A stretch of 64,000 nt of DNA from Portibacter lacus (GCF_021533215.1 NZ_JAJNKA010000003.1:186001-250000), one strand, 5' to 3'. Positions 26,785 to 36,675 are shown, counted from the first letter of the stretch. Numbers and translations: made by a program. The notes: generated from the sequence alone by a model not told the origin.

Positions 26785-28701
26785 ATGTCTAAATCTCACA
26801 TACCACTCTTGATTCCACTTGCCGCAATGGTGTGTGGCATCATCATAAGTAGATTTATTCATATTGAACTCGTTCATCTTTCTTTTGGACTGGCAGGGAT
26901 TTTTGCAATTTTCTTTATTATCCCCAAACTGCTGATCAAGTCTTTGCTAGTCCCTACCCTTTTCTTCTTCGTTGGAATATTTACTTCCCAGGTTAATGAT
27001 CACCTTAAAAATCCTAATCATTTTTCTAGAGTAAGCGGTCAGGCTTTAATTGTAAAAATTGATAAAAAAGAAAGGACGCAGAAAGGATTCAGGTATTTCG
27101 CAAAGGTGAAAACAGTAAAAAGCAAATCTGCTGAAATACTAACTATGGGAAAATTATTGATTTATTCCGATTCCCTTATAAATCTAAAGGAATATGAAAC
27201 TTATGTGATTCCCGCAAATTATTATCAAATAGAGCGCTTTAAGAATCCAGATGCTTTTGATTATGGAACTTACCTTTCGCACTTAAGTGTCTATCATCAG
27301 GCCTACATAAAAGAATCACCTCTTTTAATTTCTTCTACACCATCTTTTCTAAAGATACTTCGGGATAAAAGAGCGAAAATATCGGCTTTTTTTAATAGTC
27401 AATTTGAGCACACGATTACTGCAGAGATTGTGAACACCCTTTTAATAGGTGAAAAGAAAAACTTAGATCGAGATACAAAAGATGCTTTTATAAATAATGG
27501 ACTTGCTCACCTACTTGCCATTTCAGGAATGCATGTGGGCATCGTATTAATCATTCTTAAATTTATATTAGGAAAAATACCATCTCGTGTTCTTAAAAAC
27601 ATGCTCATCATTTTAGGAATTTGGTTTTATATACTTTTAAGTGGCATGCAAATTCCTGCGATCAGAGCTGGTTTCATGTTTTCACTAATGGTTATCGGGC
27701 AAATTAGTAATCGAAATATAAAAGTACTGAATAGTGTACTTTTTGCAGCATTAGTTATGCTTAGCATCGATCCACAAATTCTATTTCAGCTATCCTTTCA
27801 ATTAAGCTTCATGGCGATGGCCAGCATTCTATTATTTTATCAGAAAATCTATCAATTCATTGAATTCAAATCCACGATACTGATCAAGTTATGGCAGTTG
27901 GTGTCGCTTAACCTGTCTGTTCAGATATTTGTATTGCCATTATCTATTTATTACTTTAAACAACTACCGACCTATTCACTGTTCACAAGCATGATTTCAG
28001 TGCCTTTCATTATCATCATCATGTGGGGATCTATTATCATGTTGCTTTCTTCAACATTTAGCATTCTAATTCCTAAATGTGTCGGCTATGTATTAGAATA
28101 CTTAGTATCTGGATATATGCACTTACTTGATTGGTTCTCTAATCTACCTCATGCATTAGTCCAAGAAATTTCAATTCATGGTCTTCAAGTTATTTTCTGG
28201 ATGGTTGCAGTCGTAGGATTTCTATGCTTCTACTACCAGAGAAATAGAAAAACAACTTTAGCATGCGCTAGTTTCTTGCCGCTATTGCTAGCCAGTTCCG
28301 TACTAAATATTCATCAAGAAGTGATCAGTGAATTCACCATTTATGATGAACCGAAAAAATTAATTATTGATCTAAAAAACAAAGAAAATGTCATTAGAAT
28401 CCTAGAAGACATCCATTATAAATCATATCAAGTTCCAGAAAATAAAGATGCCCAAATCGTGCAATTAAATCAAGATGAAATAATTAGATGGAATGGGATG
28501 TCAATAACTATACTTAATCAAGTGCCAAGTGTTGAAGTTAATTTTGACATCTGCATCATAAATAACGCTTCACTAGTAGGAAAAACAACACTTCCTTGTA
28601 AGCAAGTTATACTTCCCAGAAAATTAAGGTATTCAGAGGACCACTCACTATACTATTCCATAAAAGAAAACGGATCATTCAACTTAAAACAATTCAAATG
28701 A
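26785..28701 (+). CDS. comEC: ComEC/Rec2-type DNA uptake channel
   Basis: A 638-residue polytopic inner-membrane protein that carries single-stranded DNA into the cytoplasm during natural transformation. It has the DUF4131-type N-terminal region (to about 190) and the Competence domain, with the diagnostic LAHLLAISGMHVGI near residue 240 and GMQIPAIRAGFM near residue 288. The C-terminal metallo-beta-lactamase domain of longer ComEC proteins is absent; about 110 residues of other sequence follow the last membrane helix, which is common in this phylum. The stop overlaps the next start (ATGA), an HhH-domain gene. Confidence 0.93.
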   Translation: MSKSHIPLLIPLAAMVCGIIISRFIHIELVHLSFGLAGIFAIFFIIPKLLIKSLLVPTLFFFVGIFTSQVNDHLKNPNHFSRVSGQALIVKIDKKERTQKGFRYFAKVKTVKSKSAEILTMGKLLIYSDSLINLKEYETYVIPANYYQIERFKNPDAFDYGTYLSHLSVYHQAYIKESPLLISSTPSFLKILRDKRAKISAFFNSQFEHTITAEIVNTLLIGEKKNLDRDTKDAFINNGLAHLLAISGMHVGIVLIILKFILGKIPSRVLKNMLIILGIWFYILLSGMQIPAIRAGFMFSLMVIGQISNRNIKVLNSVLFAALVMLSIDPQILFQLSFQLSFMAMASILLFYQKIYQFIEFKSTILIKLWQLVSLNLSVQIFVLPLSIYYFKQLPTYSLFTSMISVPFIIIIMWGSIIMLLSSTFSILIPKCVGYVLEYLVSGYMHLLDWFSNLPHALVQEISIHGLQVIFWMVAVVGFLCFYYQRNRKTTLACASFLPLLLASSVLNIHQEVISEFTIYDEPKKLIIDLKNKENVIRILEDIHYKSYQVPENKDAQIVQLNQDEIIRWNGMSITILNQVPSVEVNFDICIINNASLVGKTTLPCKQVILPRKLRYSEDHSLYYSIKENGSFNLKQFK

Positions 28702-29669
28702 AAAATCAGCTAACAAAACTTGTCCACATCAGAAAAAGAGAACGGAAATCACTCATTCTTATTCTTTTCATCTTACTATTTTCAAGCTTCTGTGATGAAT
28801 TATACCTTTCATTATTAGCTACATCGCAAAACGATGACCGAGAGTTAATCATCGAAAAAGTAGAAGTGATAAAACTGCCTGCCGATACAAGTAAAATGGT
28901 CATTGTAGATGAAAGTACGGAGAACCCTGAAGAATTTGTAGTTGAACAAAAATCATTTCAGGAGTCCGTTCCGATGGTAGAGAAGACAATTAAATTGCCT
29001 CCATCTGAAAAAGTAAAAATCAATCCTCATTCAACTGTACGAAAAGAAATTTCATCGGAACCTTTCGATCCGAATGATGTGAACCTTGATCTGTTGGTTC
29101 AAAATGGAATTCCAAAACGTGTTGCTCATACTTGGATTAATTTTGCCAATGCTGGAGGAAAATTTTATAAGCAGGATGACTTAAGAAAAATTTATGGAAT
29201 GACGGAAGAGCATATTGAGAAAATTGCACCTAATTTAAAATTTGAAAATAAATCAAATTTCCAAAAGCCTAAACTAACGACAATCTATATTAACCAAGCA
29301 ACGGCTTATGACTTTGCAAAGATTTCAGGGATAGGACCAGTCTTATCAGAAAGGATTGTCAAATTTAGAGACCGAATAGGAGGTTTTCATAGTTATGAAC
29401 AATTAAAGGAGGTTTATGGTGTTGAGGAAACAGTGATCAATGAAAATAAAGATTTCTTTGTTATTGAAAAAGGTGCTAAAAAAATAAATATAAACACCTG
29501 CAATGAACAACAATTAGGTGGTCATTCTTATTGTAGTTATCGGACAGCAAAAACCATTATCAATTATCGAAAGCAACATGGAAATTTCACTAAAGTGGAA
29601 GATTTACTAGAAATTAGAGTATTAGATAAAGAGTGGATCGATAAGATCGGTCCGTATTTAGAATTCTAG
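28698..29669 (+). CDS. ComEA-like membrane-anchored helix-hairpin-helix protein
   Basis: A 323-residue protein with one N-terminal membrane helix (about 17-36), a stretch of acidic and polar linker, and three to four HhH motifs in the second half: LLVQNGIPKRVAHTW near residue 130, INQATAYDFAKISGIGPVLSERIVKFR near residue 199, and ININTCNEQQLGG near residue 263. In one of these the glycine of the hairpin is replaced (GHSYCSYRTAKTI). It overlaps comEC by 4 bp, so translation is coupled; a DNA-binding role in uptake, as for ComEA, is the simplest reading. Longer than classic ComEA, and with several HhH units. Confidence 0.85.
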   Translation: MKNQLTKLVHIRKRERKSLILILFILLFSSFCDELYLSLLATSQNDDRELIIEKVEVIKLPADTSKMVIVDESTENPEEFVVEQKSFQESVPMVEKTIKLPPSEKVKINPHSTVRKEISSEPFDPNDVNLDLLVQNGIPKRVAHTWINFANAGGKFYKQDDLRKIYGMTEEHIEKIAPNLKFENKSNFQKPKLTTIYINQATAYDFAKISGIGPVLSERIVKFRDRIGGFHSYEQLKEVYGVEETVINENKDFFVIEKGAKKININTCNEQQLGGHSYCSYRTAKTIINYRKQHGNFTKVEDLLEIRVLDKEWIDKIGPYLEF

Positions 29670-29809
29670 CAAGATGGAAATGATTTCAATTCGGTAAATT
29701 GCGGTTTATTTGATCTTTTGATCAGTCTATGCTCATGATTATTTAACTATCCATATTTTAGTTGGAGATTTTTCTAATTCAGAATGAGCATGAAACGTGA
29801 TAAATATTT

Positions 29810-29817
29810 TACCTTTG
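29810..29817 (+). promoter_or_regulatory. TAnnTTTG promoter element for the ABC exporter
   Basis: TACCTTTG, 18 bp before the TTG start at 29835. No -33 TTTG is seen at the usual spacing. The untranslated leader would be only about 10 nt. Confidence 0.45.
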
Positions 29818-29834
29818 AACCTTAATTATTTCAA

Positions 29835-31619
29835 TTGAAAGAACTTCGTTTTCTAAATCAGTATTTTCTAAAATATAAGTGGAGATTTTTGCTGGGAATC
29901 GTTTTTGTGTCCTTGTCAAACTACTTTAGGGTGTTAATGCCTCAGACTATTCGGGAGGCATTAGATTTCGTGTTTGAAAATATACAACAATATAAACTCT
30001 TTTCAGGATTCGAAATCCAGACAGATTTCTATTCATTCATCACGCAGAATCTAATGCTATTCGGAGGATTAGTATTGATCTTTGCTGCAATTATGGGAGT
30101 GTTCATGTATTTCATGAGACAGACTATTATTGTGATGTCGCGACTTATAGAATATGATCTTAGGAAATTAATCTATAATCAATACCAGCGTCTCGATACT
30201 GCATTTTATAAGAAGAACAAGACGGGTGATTTGATGTCTAGAATTACGGAGGATGTTTCCAAAGTTCGAATGTATTTAGGACCTGCTGTGCTCTATGGCA
30301 TTAATCTAGTATCGCTTTTTGTTATTGTGATTGTATCTATGTTTCGAGTCAGCACAACCTTATCATTATACACGCTACTTCCCCTGCCTTTTTTATCGAT
30401 CTCTATTTATATAGTGAGTAGTATCATTCATGATAAAAGTGCCGTTATCCAGAAGCAATTAGGATTCTTAACGAGTATTTCTCAAGAGGTTTATTCCGGA
30501 ATAAGAATTATAAAATCTTATGTTCAAGAAAGTAAGTTTGGAAAATACTTCTTATATGAATCTAATGTTTATAAGGATAAGTCTCTGGAATTAGCTAAAG
30601 TTAATGCATTGTTTTTCCCATTAATGCTTTTATTAATCAGTATAAGTACCATCATAACCATCTATGTAGGTGGCTTAGAGGTTGTGAAAGGCAACATTAC
30701 ACCAGGAAATATTGCGGAATTCGTGATTTATGTGAATATGCTGACATGGCCAGTGACTTCTATCGGCTGGATCGCTTCGATCATACAACAAGCATCAGCA
30801 AGTCAACATCGAATCAATGAATTTTTAGATATAGAGCCCAGTATCACTAACAATTCGGATAAAATCGTGAATCTTCAAGATTCCATTGAGTTTGTAAATG
30901 TTGACTTTGTCTATCCAGATACAGGTATTAAGGCGCTGGAAAATATTGACCTAAAAATCAAGAAGGGTGAGAAGATTGCGATCATAGGAAAGACAGCTTC
31001 AGGAAAAACGACCATTGCCGAATTGATACTTAGAATGTATGATGCGACAAGTGGTAAAATACTAATCGATGGAGAAGACATAAAAACTTTAAATGTTGAT
31101 TCTCTTAGGCAAGAGATTGCTTATGTGCCTCAAGATCTGTTCTTATTTTCCGATACTATCGAAAACAATATAGGGTTCGGATTAGAATCGCATAACATCG
31201 AAGAGATTCAAAAATATGCGGAATATGCTTCGATTAACAAAGAGATATTAGAACTTCCAAATGGATACGATGCCCTAGTAGGTGAGCGAGGAGTAACCCT
31301 TTCTGGAGGACAAAAGCAACGAATATCTATCGCAAGGGCTTTGATAAAACAACCGAATATTGTTATATTAGATGATTGTTTATCTGCTGTGGATACAAAA
31401 ACAGAACAAAAAATACTTTCTTATCTAAATAATGAATTACAAGATAAGACAGCGATAATCATAACACACCGTATTCAAAACTTATTAGATTTTGATCAAA
31501 TCTTAGTTTTAGATAACGGCCGAATTGTAGAACGCGGCAAGCATAAGGAGCTAGTGGAATTAAAAGGATATTATTTCGATATTTTAGAGCAGCAGCAGCT
31601 TGAAGAAAACGAAGTTTAA
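29835..31619 (+). CDS. ABC exporter, fused membrane and ATPase domains
   Basis: A 594-residue half-transporter: six membrane helices (about 15-320) and an ATPase domain with Walker A GKTASGKTT (about 385-393), signature LSGGQKQR (about 488) and Walker B VILDDCLSAVD (about 510). The residue after the Walker B Asp is Asp instead of the catalytic Glu, as in the less active half of heterodimeric exporters such as the YheI/BmrC type; no second half is adjacent. The start is TTG; the protein begins normally (KELRFLNQYFLKYKWRF). Substrate, perhaps a lipid or drug, cannot be inferred. Confidence 0.92.
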   Translation: MKELRFLNQYFLKYKWRFLLGIVFVSLSNYFRVLMPQTIREALDFVFENIQQYKLFSGFEIQTDFYSFITQNLMLFGGLVLIFAAIMGVFMYFMRQTIIVMSRLIEYDLRKLIYNQYQRLDTAFYKKNKTGDLMSRITEDVSKVRMYLGPAVLYGINLVSLFVIVIVSMFRVSTTLSLYTLLPLPFLSISIYIVSSIIHDKSAVIQKQLGFLTSISQEVYSGIRIIKSYVQESKFGKYFLYESNVYKDKSLELAKVNALFFPLMLLLISISTIITIYVGGLEVVKGNITPGNIAEFVIYVNMLTWPVTSIGWIASIIQQASASQHRINEFLDIEPSITNNSDKIVNLQDSIEFVNVDFVYPDTGIKALENIDLKIKKGEKIAIIGKTASGKTTIAELILRMYDATSGKILIDGEDIKTLNVDSLRQEIAYVPQDLFLFSDTIENNIGFGLESHNIEEIQKYAEYASINKEILELPNGYDALVGERGVTLSGGQKQRISIARALIKQPNIVILDDCLSAVDTKTEQKILSYLNNELQDKTAIIITHRIQNLLDFDQILVLDNGRIVERGKHKELVELKGYYFDILEQQQLEENEV

Positions 31620-31655
31620 TAGAAAAGTTGGAAAAATTCATGTTTGAAAGAAATA

Positions 31656-31686
31656 TTTGAGTATTTTCAATTATTAATTACATTTG
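31656..31686 (+). promoter_or_regulatory. Complete Bacteroidota-type promoter for DUF3276
   Basis: TTTG at 31656-31659 and TACATTTG at 31679-31686 are separated by 19 bp, the textbook -33/-7 arrangement for the phylum's primary sigma factor. Transcription should begin near 31693, about 30 bp before the GTG start at 31722. It is the best promoter in the window. Confidence 0.7.
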
Positions 31687-31721
31687 TATTAATAAGATTA
31701 GTCAATTAAAATCGAAGAAAA

Positions 31722-32135
31722 GTGGACGAGAATAAGTTCGAAAGTGTATATTCATCAAAGGTGAAGGCCGGGAAAAGAAGGACCTATTTTTTTGATGTAA
31801 GGAAGACAAAAGGTGAGGATTACTACATCACATTAACAGAAAGTACAAAGCGGTATAATGGCGATGGATATGATAGACATAAGATTTTTCTTTACAAAGA
31901 AGATTTTGATAGGTTTCAGCAAAGTTTGAATGAAGTCATTGATCATATTAAGACAGATTTAATGCCTGATTATGATTATGAGGAATACACAAGAAGACAA
32001 GAAGAGTGGGAAGCTAAAATAGCAGAAGAAGACGCGGAAGGTGGATCTGAAGAAAGTGCTAAACCAGCTATCGACGAAAGTAGTGATAGTAGTAGTGACG
32101 AAACGCCAACAGCCGAAGACGATATGGCTTGGTAA
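31722..32135 (+). CDS. PUR-type nucleic-acid-binding protein (DUF3276)
   Basis: A 137-residue protein starting at GTG. The first 90 residues match the bacterial PUR-alpha-like DUF3276 domain (YSSKVKAGKRRTYFFDVRK, DYYITLTESTK, KIFLYKEDFDRFQQSL), which binds single-stranded nucleic acids in characterised relatives. The last 45 residues are acidic and Ser-rich, ending DDMAW, likely a disordered tail. It is a single-gene unit with its own promoter and terminator, as expected for a highly expressed housekeeping protein. Confidence 0.93.
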   Translation: MDENKFESVYSSKVKAGKRRTYFFDVRKTKGEDYYITLTESTKRYNGDGYDRHKIFLYKEDFDRFQQSLNEVIDHIKTDLMPDYDYEEYTRRQEEWEAKIAEEDAEGGSEESAKPAIDESSDSSSDETPTAEDDMAW

Positions 32136-32157
32136 AAGTCCATTAAAAAATATTTAT

Positions 32158-32191
32158 AAAGCCTAGTATAGTTGATCTGTACTAGGCTTTT
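32158..32191 (+). terminator. Intrinsic terminator of the DUF3276 gene
   Basis: GCCTAGTA (32161-32168) pairs with TACTAGGC (32180-32187); flanking A and T extend the stem to 11 bp. The loop is 11 nt and TTTT follows. Confidence 0.85.
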
Positions 32192-32725
32192 CTATTTCTA
32201 ATTGCGCTTTCAGAAGCAATATCTCAGAAGTTCCATTTACATATTTCCTTTAAATTGCTCCCTCCCCCATTGGCTAAAACAGGTCATGGAATTCCAAACC
32301 TGTATAGACAGATAAAAAGTAAAATGAATAGATTAAAATTTTTCCTTGCATTTGCCTATTCAACTTTTCGTGGTTATAGATCATTATTAAATATATCTTT
32401 CTAAACTAATTGAAATACATCGAAATCGAGACGACTTGGTTAAATAATCGAATCCACTCTGTCAAGCGTATCTAAATTGATATTAATTGTAACTATCGCT
32501 TGTACTGAAGTACTAACATACCCAATCAAATAATATTTCTAAAATAAAACACAATCCAGAATTAAACCTTTCATATTTTCTTTTGTCAAACGAAAAGCAT
32601 TGCCAAATCTATTTTTGACTGTAAATAATTTTACTAATATTTAAAATACAATTATTGTATAAAAGGTTAATTACAAAATAAATAAGGCTAGTTTAGTACT
32701 AAAGAAAAGTGAAATAAACACACAC
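32192..32725 (+). other. Gene-free 534 bp before the outer-membrane receptor
   Basis: No ORF worth reporting on either strand and no tRNA-like fold seen. TATTTTTG at 32610-32617 fits the -7 consensus, with a TTTG at 32582-32585 (24 bp away, longer than ideal). If used, the receptor mRNA has a leader of roughly 100 nt. Otherwise I see only AT-rich sequence. Confidence 0.5.
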
Positions 32726-35494
32726 ATGAAATACTTTTTCATTTTCCTAAGCTTATTATTTGTCCAAGTATCTATTGCTCAGAAAATTTCTATTTCTGGA
32801 AAAATACTTGAAGGAGAAAATAATGAACCTGTAATAGGAGCGTCCATATCGTTACTTCAAAGCATAGATTCCCTATTGATAAGAGGAGAAGTCTCTGATA
32901 TAGAAGGTAATTTCCTCATCAAAAATATAAAAAGCAATGATTTTCTGTTGCGTATCAATTATTTAGGATTCGAACCGATCTATCATCCATTTAATGCAGA
33001 AAAAGACATCGATCTAGGTACATTCAAGATGTATGAATCTGCTGAACTCTTGGACGAGATTGTTGTGGAAGCAGAAGTTGTAACTGGCACCCAACGAGGT
33101 GATACGATCTCATATAATGCAGCAGCTTTCACCACACTTGCTGATGCAGATACTAAAGATCTAATCGCGAAAATGCCAGGCATCGTTATTATAGATGGTC
33201 AAGTTCAGGCGGAAGGTGAAGCAGTTCAGAAAGTACTCGTCGACGGAAAGGAATTTTTCGGTGGCAATGTGAATACGGCATTGGAGAGTCTTCCAGCTGA
33301 AATTGTACAGAACATTGAAATTTACGACAAGAAAAGTGATAAAGCTGAATTAACAGGTTTTGATGATGGTAATGAATTAAAAACGATAAATATCGTTACT
33401 AAACCTAGTAAGAAGGTTGGGCAGTTTGGAAAGTTAAGTGCTGGAATCGGAACAAATGAAAATTACCGTTTAAATTCTAAGGTGAATTTTTTCAATGATG
33501 AGCAAAGATGGACGGTCAATGCAGATGCTAATAAAATTCACTTGTCAAATCTAACTGTAGATTCCGAAGCACAAAGTGGTAATTATAATCAAGATGGAGA
33601 AAATAATTCTAACAATATCGGTATTCAATACAGCAATACTTTCTTTAAAAAATTAGAGTTCAGCGGAAATTATAGGTACGGAAATTCGGACAATAGATCC
33701 GTGGGTAATGTTTATAGAGAATATTCTATTCCATCTAGATCTGATCAAATTTATAAAGAATTTAGCTCCACAGGCTCTAGCAATCTAGAGCACAATTTCA
33801 ATGTAAGACTTGAGTATCAGGTTAATGATCGTAATAAATTCATTTTCACTCCTCGTGTAACCCTTAAGAATAATTCATTCGACAAGAAATTTCAAGGTGC
33901 TACTTCCATTTTAGAAGATCCACTAAACTATACAACTAACGTTTCTGACGGAATCACTTTTGATAATGATTATAAGGCAGATTTACATTACAGTCATAAG
34001 TTTTCGAAAAAAGGCAGAACCATTAGTCTTAGGGCTGTTAGCGAGTACCACACTAACGATGATGATGGAAATAGAATTGCAGAAAACATTTTCTATACGG
34101 ACTCCACTCAAGTATCGGAAGATCTCAACCAAAATATAATCAAAGAAAGAAGTGGGTTTGATGTTGAATTTGGTGCATCATTTACCGAACCACTTGGAAA
34201 AAATAGTAGAATAGAAATTGAATATGAAATTCGAAATCGTAAAAATGATTCGGATCAACTAAATTATGATCTACAAGGAGAAAACCCAAATGGTGATCCT
34301 TTTAGATATCTAGATACCATGTTGAGTAATGTATTTAACACTGAGTACGTAACGAATGAAGCCAAATTCGGTTATTTATACCGATTGAAAAATATCAAGT
34401 TTCAAACTCATCTTGAATTTCAGCGAGCTGATTTAATGAATGCGCAGTACTTTCCTTATCAATCTGACTTAAATAGAAACTTCTTTAGTATACTTCCCAA
34501 TTTTAGATTTGACTACAAAATTGGCAAAAATTCAAATATTGAAGTAAATTATTACACATCTACAAGGGAGCCAGGAATCGGACAGTTGCAGGAAGTTATC
34601 AATAATTCTAATCCGCTTCGTTTATATGTAGGAAATACTAATCTTGATCAAGAATACAATAATCGGATCAGAGCTCGATACAAAGTAAGAAACTCTAAAA
34701 AAGAAAGGAACTTATATATAGGACTAGATGCTTCTATTGTGAATAACGACATTATCAATTCTACATTTATTGCAGAAGAAGAAGTAAGGCTAAGCGATGA
34801 AATTACCTTGCCTAAAGGTGGACAACTTAACAAACCTGTTAACGTAGATGGAAGCTGGAATGTAAGAACTTCTATCAACTATGGACAACCTATTAAATTG
34901 ATTAAGTCGAATGTAAATTTTAGAACTAGTATCCGACACAGCCAACTTCCAGGAATAATAAATGATGAAATCGCCTTAACTAACTCTACAAATTTCAATT
35001 TTGGAATCAGCCTATCCAGCAACATCAGTGATAGAATAGATTTCAATATTTCTTCGAGTCCCAATTATAATTTAGTGGATAACTCGCTGAAGCCAAATGA
35101 AAATAGAAATTATTTCAGTCACACTGGCCAAGTCGATTTCAAAGCTATAATGTGGCAGGGAATAACCTTCAAAACGAATATTAAACATCAGTATATCGAT
35201 GGTTTATCTGGCGGTACCACAAACACTTTCATTCTTATCGGAGGCAGTATTGGTAAAAAAATATTCAAGAATGAAAGGGGCGAAATCAGTATTAGTGTTT
35301 ACGATTTACTCAATCAAAACAACAATATCAACAGGAGAGTTACCGAAAGTTACATTCAGATTTCGGAGAGTACGGTCTTGCAACGATATTTTATGTTGAA
35401 TTTCACCTACAATTTACGGCGCTTTGCAGCTGGCTTATCTCAGAAGGATTTCAAATTAGATGATCAGGAGAATCGCCGTAGGAGAAGATATTGA
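32726..35494 (+). CDS. Outer-membrane receptor with CarboxypepD_reg domain and OMP_b-brl-type barrel
   Basis: A 922-residue protein with signal peptide (to IAQ, residue 19), a carboxypeptidase-regulatory-like domain (about 22-100), a plug-like region with DLIAKMPGIVIIDGQVQAEG and VQKVLVDGKEFFGG (about 145-190), and a long barrel. It lacks the SusC connector and any TonB box that I can point to, and it has no SusD partner. It belongs to the TonB-dependent-receptor-like group with an OMP_b-brl_3 barrel. The C-terminus is the basic ENRRRRRY, with an aromatic last residue. It is monocistronic with free space on both sides. Ligand unknown. Confidence 0.9.
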   Translation: MKYFFIFLSLLFVQVSIAQKISISGKILEGENNEPVIGASISLLQSIDSLLIRGEVSDIEGNFLIKNIKSNDFLLRINYLGFEPIYHPFNAEKDIDLGTFKMYESAELLDEIVVEAEVVTGTQRGDTISYNAAAFTTLADADTKDLIAKMPGIVIIDGQVQAEGEAVQKVLVDGKEFFGGNVNTALESLPAEIVQNIEIYDKKSDKAELTGFDDGNELKTINIVTKPSKKVGQFGKLSAGIGTNENYRLNSKVNFFNDEQRWTVNADANKIHLSNLTVDSEAQSGNYNQDGENNSNNIGIQYSNTFFKKLEFSGNYRYGNSDNRSVGNVYREYSIPSRSDQIYKEFSSTGSSNLEHNFNVRLEYQVNDRNKFIFTPRVTLKNNSFDKKFQGATSILEDPLNYTTNVSDGITFDNDYKADLHYSHKFSKKGRTISLRAVSEYHTNDDDGNRIAENIFYTDSTQVSEDLNQNIIKERSGFDVEFGASFTEPLGKNSRIEIEYEIRNRKNDSDQLNYDLQGENPNGDPFRYLDTMLSNVFNTEYVTNEAKFGYLYRLKNIKFQTHLEFQRADLMNAQYFPYQSDLNRNFFSILPNFRFDYKIGKNSNIEVNYYTSTREPGIGQLQEVINNSNPLRLYVGNTNLDQEYNNRIRARYKVRNSKKERNLYIGLDASIVNNDIINSTFIAEEEVRLSDEITLPKGGQLNKPVNVDGSWNVRTSINYGQPIKLIKSNVNFRTSIRHSQLPGIINDEIALTNSTNFNFGISLSSNISDRIDFNISSSPNYNLVDNSLKPNENRNYFSHTGQVDFKAIMWQGITFKTNIKHQYIDGLSGGTTNTFILIGGSIGKKIFKNERGEISISVYDLLNQNNNINRRVTESYIQISESTVLQRYFMLNFTYNLRRFAAGLSQKDFKLDDQENRRRRRY

Positions 35495-35762
35495 TCTAAG
35501 GATTGCTAGTATATCCGCATTTAAACTGGAAATAATACATCATCGAGTGAAAAAACTTCATCGTATTACCTCAAGTAAGCCTATGAATGCTTTTTTTTAT
35601 ACTTGATATCTCCAATCATTTCTTTTTCAGCGGTAATACAACTCCAATTAAATGTATAAAAAAACTCGAATCAATTAATGAAAACTTAGACCTTCAATTT
35701 AGTAAAAAATCAGGTACACTATTTAACAATGAAACTAAGATCAAGGGCCATTTGACTAGTTA
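35495..35762. other. Gene-free stretch after the receptor
   Basis: Together with the terminator that follows and the bases to 35872 this is a 378-bp gap between convergent genes. I see no ORF and no hairpin plus T-tract that would clearly end the plus-strand receptor transcript; an unpaired run of eight T at about 35590 is the only candidate. Confidence 0.4.
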
Positions 35763-35807
35763 GTAAAAAAATATCCCTAATTTGCTCATCTTGAGAAATT
35801 AGGGATA
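35763..35807 (-). terminator. Strong intrinsic terminator of the SulP-Usp unit
   Basis: TATCCCTAATTT (35772-35783) pairs perfectly with AAATTAGGGATA (35796-35807). Inside it CTCA (35785-35788) pairs with TGAG (35792-35795). On the minus strand seven T follow. It lies 65 bp past the stop of the universal stress gene. Confidence 0.88.
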
Positions 35808-35872
35808 AATCTTGCTTTTTCTTCTTCAATAAAATAAAAGGTAAGTAAGTTAAATTTACTCACCCTAATCAA

Positions 35873-36670
35873 TTAAGCAAATAAAATTGATACATCTGAT
35901 TTCGCTATCAACTTTTTGACTCTAGAGTTATCGTTAGACTTATTCTTTTCAGCATCATTTCTCTTCACAAATAGTAAGTTCACTTTACTTCTTGACAAAT
36001 AATTAGATATAGAATTTACAGCCTGATCATTTTGTTCAAATACGTATTCTATGGCTTTCTTTGTATTCAATGGGTTGCTTTCTCTCAGATCTTCTTCGTG
36101 CTGCAAGACTTTAAAAGATCTTAGTGGCATTTCTGTTTTCTCCATTAAATTTTCCACAAGCTCAGAGCTAAAAGATTCTTTACGACTATTTAAAAGACCT
36201 AAAGTAAGTTCATTACTATCTTTCAATGTGTTTTTCTGATCTGCTATCATTATTAAACCTGGATGCTTTTGCAAAACAAAATCGGTGATACTGTCACCTA
36301 TAAAATTTATGAGCTTAGGTCTTCTTTTACCTAATACTATAATATCAGGCTGATTCTGATCAATAAAGGATGCTAACTCCTTCTTTACATTGCCAAATGC
36401 AAAACTGAATTTCACATCAATATTACTTTCTTCATTAATAGGCTCAATAAGTTTAATCAACTTTTGCCTAGTCAATATATGCTGATCCTTTAATGATCTT
36501 ACAGCGGTTAATTGATTATCTCTTTTGATAATTTCCACTAGACTTTTTACATTAAACACTTCTATATCGCCATTAATTATTTTGGCTAATTTTAAAGTAC
36601 TCTTTATGGTTTCACTAGCAGACTTTTTCAAATCAGTAAATACTGCTATTTTATATTTTTTATTTTTCAT
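35873..36670 (-). CDS. Universal stress protein (UspA family)
   Basis: A 265-residue protein with one recognisable Usp domain (about 5-145) and a degenerate second half (150-265), the usual two-domain layout of Bacteroidota Usp proteins. The ATP-loop position reads IIVLGKRRPKLINFIGDS; the second Gly of the G-x2-G-x9-G pattern is Arg, so nucleotide binding may be weak. It starts 6 bp after the SulP stop, so it is the downstream partner of the transporter and may report or control its activity. Confidence 0.87.
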   Translation of the reverse strand: MKNKKYKIAVFTDLKKSASETIKSTLKLAKIINGDIEVFNVKSLVEIIKRDNQLTAVRSLKDQHILTRQKLIKLIEPINEESNIDVKFSFAFGNVKKELASFIDQNQPDIIVLGKRRPKLINFIGDSITDFVLQKHPGLIMIADQKNTLKDSNELTLGLLNSRKESFSSELVENLMEKTEMPLRSFKVLQHEEDLRESNPLNTKKAIEYVFEQNDQAVNSISNYLSRSKVNLLFVKRNDAEKNKSNDNSRVKKLIAKSDVSILFA

Positions 36671-36675
36671 AATTT

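Noticed and set aside
29729-29791. Inverted repeat ATGCTCAT / ATGAGCAT before the ABC exporter
   Set aside because: The arms are 47 bp apart and there is no T-tract; not enough to call a terminator or operator.
32968-32985. A tRNA-like GGATTCGAACC word
   Set aside because: It lies in frame in the outer-membrane receptor gene and no cloverleaf arms are nearby.
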